From positions 1 through 22,140 of the IMG/VR virus record IMGVR_UViG_3300042350_001348: DNA of 22,140 nt; one strand, 5' to 3'. This DNA is from a virus. The position numbers were made by a program, and so were the translations under genes. Below the pieces are notes generated by a model that did no database searches, had not been told where the DNA came from, and saw nothing but the letters and a program-made list of their open reading frames with translations. Below are positions 7,584 to 14,915 of this stretch, in pieces (positions within the stretch are counted from its first letter, which is position 1; each line of letters begins with the position of its first letter).

Positions 7584-8066
7584 ATGATTGAAATAGTAAG
7601 CGGTGGTATATTTGGTTCTCTCTTGGGCGGGCTATTTCGGCTTGCTCCAGAGATTATCAAGTTTTTTGATAAAGCTAATGATCGCAAACATGAGCTTGCG
7701 ATGTTTACGCTGCAAACTGATTTGGAAAAAGTCAGAGGTCAATTTCGTCTTGAAGACAAGTATGTTGATCACAGCGTAAATCAACTTGAAGCAATTCAAG
7801 AAGCATTCAAAGAACAATCTGCCACCGCTACTGCCTCATACAAATGGGTTGCTGCATTATCTGCATTGGTGCGACCAGTTATTACATATACCCTGTTTGG
7901 CTTGTATGTAGCATTTAAGATTGTCATAATTAGTTATGCTATCGATACAAATGCAACGTGGTATGATATTGCTACAAAACATTGGACTGTTGAAGATTTT
8001 GGCATGCTCAACATGATTTTGACATTCTGGTTTGTGGGTAGGGCAATTGAGCGTTATCGGCAGTGA
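7584..8066 (+). CDS. Holin, three-helix gene-transfer-release type
   Basis: This 160-residue protein resembles the family described as a holin of three transmembrane segments for gene-transfer release. The N-terminus has G-G-I-F-G-S-L-L-G-G-L-F-R-L-A-P-E-I, a family hallmark, followed by D-R-K-H-E-L-A-M and a charged helix (about residues 30-80). Strong hydrophobic segments follow at about 88-118 (possibly a hairpin of two) and 138-154. The C-terminal tail is basic (E-R-Y-R-Q). Its job would be to form lesions in the inner membrane so the lysozyme can reach the cell wall. It is placed directly before the lysozyme gene, whose GTG start overlaps this stop (GTGA). Confidence 0.8.
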   Translation: MIEIVSGGIFGSLLGGLFRLAPEIIKFFDKANDRKHELAMFTLQTDLEKVRGQFRLEDKYVDHSVNQLEAIQEAFKEQSATATASYKWVAALSALVRPVITYTLFGLYVAFKIVIISYAIDTNATWYDIATKHWTVEDFGMLNMILTFWFVGRAIERYRQ

Positions 8067-8533
8067 CAGCAGAAGCTATCCGCATTGCCAAAGAAGTTTT
8101 ATGCAAACCATTTGAGGGGTATGCTAGACGTCTTCCCAACGGAGATTGTCATGCCTATCCCGATCCCGGTACAGGCGCACAGCCTTGGACGATAGGATGG
8201 GGCAGCACAGGCCCTGAAGTGAAGCATGACACTGTGTGGACACAACAACAGGCTGAAGCGTCTCTAGACAATCATTTGTTACACTTCTGTGCTGGGGTAT
8301 TGACAATGTCTCCAACACTATTGCAAGAGTCTCCGAGACGTCTTGCTGCAATTATTTCTTTCGCGTATAACTGCGGACTCGGAAACTATCGCATCTCCAC
8401 TCTTAAGAAGCGTGTTGATGCTAAAGACTGGAATGGTGCACGTGAAGAAATCGTCAAATGGAATAAAGCCGCTGGTAGAATAATGACAGGTCTTACCAGA
8501 CGTAGACAAGCAGAAGCGCAACTAATGATATGA
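8063..8533 (+). CDS. Endolysin, GH24-type lysozyme
   Basis: This is a 156-residue phage lysozyme (muramidase) that cuts the peptidoglycan glycan strand. The signature K-P-F-E-G at 15-19 gives catalytic Glu18. A-Y-P-D-P (31-35) supplies the Asp, and P-W-T-I-G-W-G-S-T (41-49) holds the conserved Thr and Gly-rich loop. The spacing from Glu to Asp is longer than in T4 lysozyme. The helical part contains F-A-Y-N-C-G-L-G-N-Y and ends G-L-T-R-R-R-Q-A-E-A-Q-L, typical of the family. There is no signal peptide or N-terminal anchor, so export depends on the holin encoded just before it. The start is GTG at 8063, overlapping the holin stop. Confidence 0.92.
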   Translation: MTAEAIRIAKEVLCKPFEGYARRLPNGDCHAYPDPGTGAQPWTIGWGSTGPEVKHDTVWTQQQAEASLDNHLLHFCAGVLTMSPTLLQESPRRLAAIISFAYNCGLGNYRISTLKKRVDAKDWNGAREEIVKWNKAAGRIMTGLTRRRQAEAQLMI

Positions 8534-8841
8534 ATATTCCATCTTCGCTGAAGATCATTGGTAGAGAATACGATGTCGTAAAACTAGACTACGACAATGA
8601 ACAAGTTGGTGGAGTAGATTTTGATAATTGCACAATAGGAATTAAATCAGGACAACAAAAACTATTAGAGGCTGATACACTACTTCATGAATCTCTACAC
8701 ATCATTGATGAAATATTCCAACTTGAGTTAACAGAGCGTCAGGTATATTGTGTTGTCAGTGGTATAATGGCCCTACTTAGAGATAATGAAACTCTTTTGC
8801 CATATATTAACGATGCCCTTGTTTCACCGAGAAAACTATGA
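8530..8841 (+). CDS. Small HExxH metallopeptidase-like phage protein
   Basis: This is a 103-residue zincin-like protein. The motif T-L-L-H-E-S-L-H-I-I-D-E-I-F places His53, Glu54 and His57. Glu69 in L-T-E-R-Q-V is a likely third ligand. The N-terminal half is a beta-rich segment with I-G-R-E-Y-D-V and a strand before the helix. Such proteins (L-L-H-E..H..D..L....E..V....G....L..N) are found in many phages and look like stripped-down ImmA/IrrE- or SprT-like folds; their targets are unknown. It is coupled to the lysozyme upstream and to the large repeat protein downstream by ATGA-type overlaps. Confidence 0.75.
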   Translation: MNIPSSLKIIGREYDVVKLDYDNEQVGGVDFDNCTIGIKSGQQKLLEADTLLHESLHIIDEIFQLELTERQVYCVVSGIMALLRDNETLLPYINDALVSPRKL

Positions 8842-11800
8842 GTAAATTCACCGCAAAGCAAAAAGAAATTGTAGCCCGTAAGCTTGGCTATGACGGTCCT
8901 ATGCAGGGCTTTGATGAGTTTTTGCAAAGCTCTCCTGCTTTGGCTATAAAGTATGGCATGGTTGCTAAAAAATATATGGCTAAGGGTGGTGTTGTTAATA
9001 AGTATGCTGCTGGTGGTAGTGTTTGGGGCGGCAAAACATTTTCCGGCCACACGCTGCCAGACAACTGGGACAACTTATCTGGCGCGCAAAAGATCAACTT
9101 CTTCAACCAGAACGCCATCACCCCTGAACAGATTAAAGCCGCCGCCCCAAACACTACAGACGCAGACATTCAATCTTGGCGCACGTATATGGGGTATACA
9201 GTGGCACCAGCGCCTGCACCTACATCAGCGCCGACAGCAGCGCCTGCACCAGCGCCAGCAGCACAGTGGGGAGGGCGGACCTTTTCCGGACACACGCTAC
9301 CAAGTGACTGGGACAACTTATCTGGCGCGGATAAGATCAAGTTCTTTAACGAAAAAAACGTAACCCCTGAACAGATTAAAGCCGCCGATCCAAACGCCAC
9401 GGACGCAGACATTCAATCGTGGCGCAATTATATGGGGTACACGGCAGGGGCACCAGCAGCGCCTACGCCAGCGCCGACAGCGCGTCCTACGTTGACGCCT
9501 ACGCCAGCGCCTACGCCTGCACCTACGCCGCGTCCTACGCCTGCGCCTACGTTGCGTCCTACGTTGGCGCCTACGCCAGCGCCGACAGCGCGTCCTACGT
9601 TGACGCCTACGCCTGCGCCTACGTTGCGTCCTACGTTGGCGCCTACGCCTGCGCCTACGTTGCGTCCTACGTTGGCGCCTACGCCAGCGCCGACAGCGCG
9701 TCCTACGTTGACGCCTACGCCTGCACCTACGCCTGCACCTACGCCGCGTCCTACGTTGACGCCTACGCCTGCACCTACGCCGCGTCCTACGTTGACGCCT
9801 ACGCCAGCGCCGACAGCGCGTCCTACGTTGACGCCTACGCCTGCACCTACGCCTGCGCCTGCGGGCGCTGTTACACCAAAAACAAATCCTGCTACGGCAT
9901 ATACAGACACTGGTGTTCCGATTGTTGGTTCAACGCAGCAAGTGACAGCGCAACAAACCGCTACGCAAGATTTGAGTCTTGATACTACGAGGTCTGAATA
10001 TCAACTTGGCGTTGCTCCTACAGGAACCGTAGTAAAAACAGATTCTGCAGAACAGGCAACTGCAGGTGAAGGTGGCGAGGGTGAAACATATGAAACCAGC
10101 ACAGCATTGACTGATGTGCAGGATCAAATGAATAAGCTCATTGCAGAAAAAGGCACGTTGTCAGAAGGTTCTAAAGCTGTAGCTCAAACAGGAATTTTGT
10201 CTGGGGGTGCTACAGCTAAAGCTGTCGAGCCTGCCACTGCCGCAAAAGTGTCGGCTGTTAAACCATTAATTACAGCAGAGGATATGCTTGCAGCAGCAGC
10301 CACTGTTGCTGACGTTGGTGGTCCGTCTTCTGCTACTGCTCAAACTACAAACGAAAAATTCATAGCAGAAGTTGCAAAACTGACAGGTTCTACACCAGAA
10401 GCAAAAGCTGCAACCGACTACACTCTCGGCACTGCTGGTGCTGCTACGATGGCACCTACTACGGTGGGGGAAGCAGCAAAAGCTGGTGAAATTCCTGAAG
10501 CCATTGCAGAGCAAAGCACGGCTACGTCTACTCTTGAAGCACAACAACGCGATGTTGTTGAGAAAGAACTTGTAGATGTTGCTCGTCAGAATCTACAGAT
10601 TACAGAGCCTATTAAGGCTATAGCGGCTGTAGCTGACAAACTTAATCAAGCTGCTATTGTCATTGCACAGCAGGCTAATTTTGACCAAGCGTTAGCTTCG
10701 ACAGAGCAAGGACGGGTTGAATCTGCTTCGACAATTCAGGGACAGCTTACGTCTTTGATGCAGCAGTTTAACGATGGCACTCCTGCATGGGCTGCTGGCG
10801 CTATGCGAGCGGCTAATGCCGCTATGGCAGCGCGTGGTCTTGGTGGTAGTAGCATGGCAGGTGCTGCCATTGTTCAAGCGACTATGGAGGCTGCTACACC
10901 CATTGCTGCTGCAGATGCTAAGGTGTTTGAACAGATGCAATTGACGAATCTAAACAATCGTCAACAGGTTGCTTTGGCAAATGCTGCTGCTTCTCAAAAT
11001 CTTCAGCTTGCCAATCTGAACGCTCGTCAACAAGCTGCGTTGCAAAATAGCTCTAATGCGTTTGCGTTGCAATCACAAAGCTTGTCTAACCAACAGGCTG
11101 TTGTTCTTGCTAATGCTCAGATTGCTGCTGCTGTGCAACAGAAAAACCTTGATGTTAAAACATCGGTGGCGCTGACCAATGCAGCAAAGTATGCTGAAGT
11201 TAACAATCTCAATTTGTCATATCGTCAGCAAGCAAACCTGCAACGTTCTGCTGAGAACATTCAGATTGACATTGCCAATCTAAACGCTCGTCAACAAACC
11301 TCGTTGGCTAATCTGCAAGTGAGGGCATCTATCAAGGGTCAAGAGCTTAGTAACGAACAGCAGATGGCTGTGTTGCAAAGCACTCAAAACTTTGAGGCTG
11401 CACAATTTGATGCAACAGCACAACAACAATCTTTCATTGCTGAGTTTAATGCCAATGCTGCGCTAAAGGGACAAGTGCTGTCAAATGAACAGCAAACTGC
11501 CTTGTTCAATGTTAGCAACGTTATGCAAGAACGAGGCATGAAGTTTAATGCTGAACAACAAGTGAATTTGTTGAACACGACAAATGCAATGCAGGTTGAT
11601 CTTGCAAACTTGTCGAACAAGCAACAGACAGCGCTTGCCAACGCGCAGATTGAGGCTGCACTAAAAGGACAAGAACTCAGCAATAAGCAGCAAGTGAACA
11701 TCACTAATGCTGCACGTGTTGCTGAAATTGCTCAAGTAAACTTCACTGCAGAGCAGCAAACCGCACTAGCTAACGCGCAATTTATCCAGCAGATTAACCT

Positions 11801-12578
11801 GCAAGATATGAGCAATGAGCAGGCTGTAGTGCTTGCTAATGCTGCCACCACAGCCTCAATGGACATGGCAAATCTGAACGCAAAGCAACAAGCTGCTGTT
11901 CAGAATGCTCAAGCCTTTTTGGCAATGGACATGGCAAATCTTGACAACACGCAGAAGACATCGTTGTTCAAGGCGCAACAGCTTGCACAGGTTGCGTTGT
12001 CCGATGCTGCTGCTGAAAATGCAGCAAAGCAATTTAATGCCTCAAATAAACAGCAGGCTGATCAGTTTTCTGCATCGCTAACAACTCAGGTGTCGCAGTT
12101 TAATGCTGCACAGACCAACGCTATTAATCAGTTTAACGCTGGTCAAGAGAATGCGATGGAGCAGTTTAACTCGCAGATGAAGACGCAGCGTGAGCAATTT
12201 AATGTAACCAATCGCACTGTCATTGATCAAGCTAATGCTCAGTTGTTGGCACAGGTTAGCACTGCCAACACTGCTGCTGTCAACGCTGCCAACTTCGCTA
12301 ACGCACAAGCCATGAACAACATGACGATGGCTCAGTATAATAACGAAGTGCAGCTATATCGCGACCAAGTGAAGATGGTGTACGATAGCTATGAACGTGC
12401 AGAAGATAGGGCTGCGTCTATGGCTACAGCGTTGTTGACAGCCGATGTTAAACGAGAAGAAATTGACGCTAACACAAGTGCCTCATATGGTAAATTGATT
12501 GGTGCATTCCTCGGCACTTCTACTGGTGAAAAAGCAGTAGACAAGGTTGTTGGTTGGCTCGGTGGGCTATTCGGTTAA
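8838..12578 (+). CDS. Giant repeat-rich virion/ejection protein
   Basis: A 1,246-residue protein with a modular layout. A basic N-terminal segment contains Y-M-A-K-G-G-V-V and A-A-G-G-S-V (residues 46-62). Two 59-residue modules lie at 63-121 and 144-202. A Pro/Thr/Ala minisatellite linker covers about 209-343. A mixed helical region covers about 345-690. A long Gln/Asn/Ala helix covers about 700-1160 with 22- and then exact 11-residue periodicity. The hydrophobic C-terminal tail is G-K-L-I-G-A-F-L-G....[10 protein letters not shown]. No signal peptide or enzyme motif was found. Size, composition and position after the lysis genes and before two other large proteins suggest an internal core or ejection protein. 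A tape-measure-like or fibre role is the alternative. ATG 8838 overlaps the previous stop by ATGA. Confidence 0.7.
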   Translation: MSKFTAKQKEIVARKLGYDGPMQGFDEFLQSSPALAIKYGMVAKKYMAKGGVVNKYAAGGSVWGGKTFSGHTLPDNWDNLSGAQKINFFNQNAITPEQIKAAAPNTTDADIQSWRTYMGYTVAPAPAPTSAPTAAPAPAPAAQWGGRTFSGHTLPSDWDNLSGADKIKFFNEKNVTPEQIKAADPNATDADIQSWRNYMGYTAGAPAAPTPAPTARPTLTPTPAPTPAPTPRPTPAPTLRPTLAPTPAPTARPTLTPTPAPTLRPTLAPTPAPTLRPTLAPTPAPTARPTLTPTPAPTPAPTPRPTLTPTPAPTPRPTLTPTPAPTARPTLTPTPAPTPAPAGAVTPKTNPATAYTDTGVPIVGSTQQVTAQQTATQDLSLDTTRSEYQLGVAPTGTVVKTDSAEQATAGEGGEGETYETSTALTDVQDQMNKLIAEKGTLSEGSKAVAQTGILSGGATAKAVEPATAAKVSAVKPLITAEDMLAAAATVADVGGPSSATAQTTNEKFIAEVAKLTGSTPEAKAATDYTLGTAGAATMAPTTVGEAAKAGEIPEAIAEQSTATSTLEAQQRDVVEKELVDVARQNLQITEPIKAIAAVADKLNQAAIVIAQQANFDQALASTEQGRVESASTIQGQLTSLMQQFNDGTPAWAAGAMRAANAAMAARGLGGSSMAGAAIVQATMEAATPIAAADAKVFEQMQLTNLNNRQQVALANAAASQNLQLANLNARQQAALQNSSNAFALQSQSLSNQQAVVLANAQIAAAVQQKNLDVKTSVALTNAAKYAEVNNLNLSYRQQANLQRSAENIQIDIANLNARQQTSLANLQVRASIKGQELSNEQQMAVLQSTQNFEAAQFDATAQQQSFIAEFNANAALKGQVLSNEQQTALFNVSNVMQERGMKFNAEQQVNLLNTTNAMQVDLANLSNKQQTALANAQIEAALKGQELSNKQQVNITNAARVAEIAQVNFTAEQQTALANAQFIQQINLQDMSNEQAVVLANAATTASMDMANLNAKQQAAVQNAQAFLAMDMANLDNTQKTSLFKAQQLAQVALSDAAAENAAKQFNASNKQQADQFSASLTTQVSQFNAAQTNAINQFNAGQENAMEQFNSQMKTQREQFNVTNRTVIDQANAQLLAQVSTANTAAVNAANFANAQAMNNMTMAQYNNEVQLYRDQVKMVYDSYERAEDRAASMATALLTADVKREEIDANTSASYGKLIGAFLGTSTGEKAVDKVVGWLGGLFG
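9024..9200 (+). repeat. 59-residue module, copy 1
   Basis: Residues 63-121 of the giant protein, [17 protein letters not shown] through W-R-T-Y-M-G-Y-T. The second copy lies at 9267-9443. About four fifths of residues agree between copies. The core L-S-G-A-x-K-I-x-F-F-N....[15 protein letters not shown] looks like a compact helical domain. Confidence 0.85.
9267..9443 (+). repeat. 59-residue module, copy 2
   Basis: Residues 144-202 of the giant protein, [12 protein letters not shown] through W-R-N-Y-M-G-Y-T. It is separated from copy 1 by an Ala/Pro linker of about 22 residues. DNA identity is high (for example attaaagccgccg and gcagacattcaatc in both), so the duplication is fairly recent. 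Confidence 0.85.
9463..9870 (+). repeat. 36-bp Pro/Thr/Ala minisatellite
   Basis: The array is built of hexamers (cctacg, cctgcg, ttgcgt, ttggcg, gcgcgt), most often arranged as 36-bp units. They encode P-T-P-A-P-T-(A/L/P)-R-P-T-L-(A/T), with a few 12-bp insertions of P-T-P-A. About ten units are present. The unit has no stop codons in several frames, which produces long meaningless open frames on both strands. In the protein it should act as an extended proline-rich spacer. Confidence 0.9.
10935..12260 (+). repeat. 22-/11-residue helical repeats (hendecads)
   Basis: From residue 700 the giant protein repeats an L-x-N-L-(N/S)-x-(R/K)-Q-Q-x-A-L-x-N-A pattern about every 22 residues. From residue 1065 to 1141 (12030-12260) seven consecutive 11-residue units start with Q-F-N, Q-F-S or Q-A-N. 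An 11-residue period is the signature of a right-handed coiled coil or a long amphipathic helix. The copies are divergent in DNA, so the pattern is kept at protein level. Confidence 0.85.
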
Positions 12579-12587
12579 GGAATAACA

Positions 12588-12788
12588 ATGCAAAATTACA
12601 AAAAGTTTATGGCGCAAGTTGAAGAGCGCATTAGTGGCATGAGTCGTAAGCCGTCTAAGTCGGACGGCATCATGGCTCGAAAAGAGAAAGCTGCTAGTGC
12701 AGATCAAGACTACATCGACACTGTTGCTTCTTACATCGCCACCATTAGAAAAGCTGCACAGAAAGTGAAGGCAAAGAATGTCTCCTGA
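12588..12788 (+). CDS. Small basic phage protein (66 residues)
   Basis: A 66-residue, lysine- and arginine-rich protein: M-Q-N-Y-K-K-F-M-A-Q-V-E-E-R-I-S-G-M-S-R-K-P-S, then K-A-A-S-A-D-Q-D-Y-I-D and a C-terminal helix with R-K-A-A-Q-K-V-K-A-K. TAAGGAA before ATG 12588 is a good ribosome site. The stop lies 8 bases inside the next gene. The net positive charge would suit binding to DNA or to an acidic partner inside the head, but there is no recognised domain. It sits between two putative virion proteins and is most likely a virion-associated or assembly factor. Confidence 0.65.
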   Translation: MQNYKKFMAQVEERISGMSRKPSKSDGIMARKEKAASADQDYIDTVASYIATIRKAAQKVKAKNVS

Positions 12789-13236
12789 TTTTCTTCATCA
12801 ACCTATTCCGGGTATCTCATTGACGGGAGCACCCGGTAATGCTCCTTGGGAACAACCTCCTAAGTATACGTCGATTGATGAAGTCGTTGATTACTATTCT
12901 GATCTTCTAGTTGAAGAAGAAACAATTGGTAATGTTATCGACGTCATCAAGCGCAATGTTCCTTTGCTGACAATTGCTGAAGGTATTATGCGTACCGGTA
13001 TTATGCAAGGTATGCATACTATTGATGCTGGTATGTTGGTTAAGCCTATATTGGTTGAACTACTCATTGCACTTGCTGAAATCTACGGTGTCAAATATGT
13101 CATTCAGGCAAGCGACATTGAGACGAATAGATTTATGCCGATTGATGCTGTTGAGAAAGTGGTGGCAGAAACTGTCACTGAGATGCAGGAAGTCAAAGAA
13201 GAAACTGGCGGCATTGTCGCTAGGAGGAAAAAGTAA
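12778..13236 (+). CDS. Conserved phage virion-associated protein (PIPG.SLT..PWE motif)
   Basis: A 152-residue protein with an N-terminal P-I-P-G-I-S-L-T-G-A-P-G-N-A-P-W-E-Q-P-P. The P-x-P-G-x-S-L-T...P-W-E-x-P-P stretch, followed by a D-E-(V/A)..Y/F..L helix and a G-x-H-(T/S)-(I/V)-D-(A/V)-G-M-L-(V/I)-K-P segment, recurs in conserved hypothetical proteins of aquatic phages, including T4-like cyanophages. No biochemical function is known to me. Residues about 60-110 form hydrophobic helices but not clear membrane spans. The C-terminus is basic (A-R-R-K-K). It overlaps the previous gene by 11 bases and the next start by one (TAATG). Confidence 0.72.
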   Translation: MSPDFLHQPIPGISLTGAPGNAPWEQPPKYTSIDEVVDYYSDLLVEEETIGNVIDVIKRNVPLLTIAEGIMRTGIMQGMHTIDAGMLVKPILVELLIALAEIYGVKYVIQASDIETNRFMPIDAVEKVVAETVTEMQEVKEETGGIVARRKK

Positions 13237-14906
13237 TGGGATTCAGTCTTGCTGGTTTCGGCGCTGGTCTTGCTGAAAGCGTCTACGAACGCATTGAGGA
13301 AGAGCGTAAGTTTTCCAATCTTGCTTTGCAGGGGCGCATTGAACGTGCGTCTGTGCTGAAGATGCAGCAAGACAAAGAAGCTAAGGCAATTGAAGAAGAA
13401 TTGCGTCAGCGTAGGGATAGGCTTGTAGAGCTTGGTGTTACCGATCAAACTCTTCAAAAGGCATATCTGACTTCACCGCTTGCATACGAAACACTTGAGA
13501 AAGCTCAGAAGAGTGGACTCAATGTTGATCCTGCAAAGCTCATTACAGTGAATCAAGACAAGCTGTTTACTGGCACTTCCGATGAGTTGATTAGGAAAGC
13601 TACTGCCGCACAGGACGAAGTTGCACCAGCAACCATTGCTACTGGCGAAGGTCGGTCATGGCTGTCTCCGTCTGCTGGTCAAATGCAACGCAGGTTTGAA
13701 CAAACTGCTGGTGCACGTGGAATGACTCTGCAGGATGTAGCACGTGCTGAATCTGCTGCTCGTCCAAAGATGCCAGAGCCTGCTGCAACCATCAACTTTG
13801 GTTTGCTGAAGAAGGAAGATACGTCAACGATTGAGAACAGGCAAGGCATCCTTGATCGAAAGGCTGCAGACGCTATTGCTGCTGATCCTAACAGCCCAGA
13901 AGCTAAGGCAGCTAAGAAAGCTGCTGACGACTATCGTGCTGCGTCGGCATCTGTTATTCCTCCAAAGGAAGACAAGACAACGTGGAAACAACGACTTGAG
14001 CGTTTTGAAACAGCCTATGCCGATGCTGCAGATAAGTTTGGCCCTGATAGCAAAGAAGCTGTTGCTGCTAAAAATCGTGTTGATGCCTATCGTGCAACAA
14101 CGTCTAATCTGACAGAAGATCAGCTAGATCACGCGAAGAAGCTCTCTCGCGCTCAAGCCATTGTCTTTGATAAGACTCTGACAAATGTCACCGAGCAAGA
14201 TAGGAAATGGGCAGAAGGCTATCTGCGCGAATATGACGCATATAAGAAGCGACAAGAGGCTGCTGGTAAATCCGATGAAAAGATTCCGTCGCCTAATTCG
14301 CTAATCAGCATTGGTCGCACTGCTGGTGCTAATGCTGTTCGTGCAACGTTTGGTGCTGGCGCTTTGGGTAAGCAGTTGTCGTTTATTACCAATGCTGATG
14401 GTAGCACTTCTATGCAGTATTCTGGTGATAAGCCAGATGTACAAAAGCAACTTATCCGTCGCGAACAAGAAGGTATTGTTGCCTCAATGCGTCCGTATAT
14501 GACATCGGATGGTAAAGTGGCAGATAAGAAGGTTGAAGTTGCGCTGCAGTCTTTTGGCATCACGCTTGATGCCAATCGACGCCCTGTGTTGATTGAGGCT
14601 CCAGCACCAGCAGAGCCTCGTCAGGCTCCTGCGCTGCCGTCACGTACTCCTACAGCGGCTCCAGCGGCTTCTGCTGCTCCAGCAAGGTCTACCCGTCCTG
14701 CAACGCCTACACAGGTTGCTGATGAATTCGCCAACATTGGTGCGCCTGCGGGTGGTGCAGCAGCGCCGCGCACTCAGCAACGCCCAGCTAAACCAGCGTC
14801 TGTGCCGGGTGCTCCTACCGGTCACTCTGTTGGAGACTACGTTGAGGGCAAGGGCTATGCTGTGTATAACAAGCAGGGCAAGCTAATTGGCTATGCCACA
14901 GAATAA
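13236..14906 (+). CDS. Alanine-rich putative virion/ejection protein (556 residues)
   Basis: This is a mostly helical protein. The N-terminus (G-F-S-L-A-G-F-G-A-G-L-A-E-S-V) is followed by a charged coiled-coil-like helix (about residues 20-65, rich in Glu, Arg and Gln). The middle is Ala/Lys/Asp-rich with phrases such as D-P-N-S-P-E-A-K-A-A-K-K-A-A-D-D-Y-R-A and G-P-D-S-K-E-A-V-A-A-K, which look like a degenerate internal repeat. An Ala/Pro/Arg linker at about 450-525 leads to a short C-terminal domain of about 30 residues, with G-H-S-V-G-D-Y-V-E-G-K-G-Y and ending K-L-I-G-Y-A. No catalytic motif or signal peptide is visible. The ribosome site AGGAGG at 13221-13226 is the best in this block. 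An internal virion or ejection role is inferred from context. Confidence 0.65.
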   Translation: MGFSLAGFGAGLAESVYERIEEERKFSNLALQGRIERASVLKMQQDKEAKAIEEELRQRRDRLVELGVTDQTLQKAYLTSPLAYETLEKAQKSGLNVDPAKLITVNQDKLFTGTSDELIRKATAAQDEVAPATIATGEGRSWLSPSAGQMQRRFEQTAGARGMTLQDVARAESAARPKMPEPAATINFGLLKKEDTSTIENRQGILDRKAADAIAADPNSPEAKAAKKAADDYRAASASVIPPKEDKTTWKQRLERFETAYADAADKFGPDSKEAVAAKNRVDAYRATTSNLTEDQLDHAKKLSRAQAIVFDKTLTNVTEQDRKWAEGYLREYDAYKKRQEAAGKSDEKIPSPNSLISIGRTAGANAVRATFGAGALGKQLSFITNADGSTSMQYSGDKPDVQKQLIRREQEGIVASMRPYMTSDGKVADKKVEVALQSFGITLDANRRPVLIEAPAPAEPRQAPALPSRTPTAAPAASAAPARSTRPATPTQVADEFANIGAPAGGAAAPRTQQRPAKPASVPGAPTGHSVGDYVEGKGYAVYNKQGKLIGYATE

Positions 14907-14915
14907 GGAATACTA

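Noticed and set aside
9419-9982. 187-codon + and 160-codon - strand open frames in the minisatellite
   Set aside because: They are by-products of hexamer repeats lacking stops; the Tyr/Ala/Ser and Gly/Val/Ala products look like no known protein and the main frame continues through as part of the 1,246-residue gene.
12655-12668. CTAAGTCGGACGGC matching 13 of 14 bases of the string at 6542-6555
   Set aside because: A 14-base near match is expected many times by chance among all pairs in 22 kb; it lies inside a coding gene and no further similarity extends from it.
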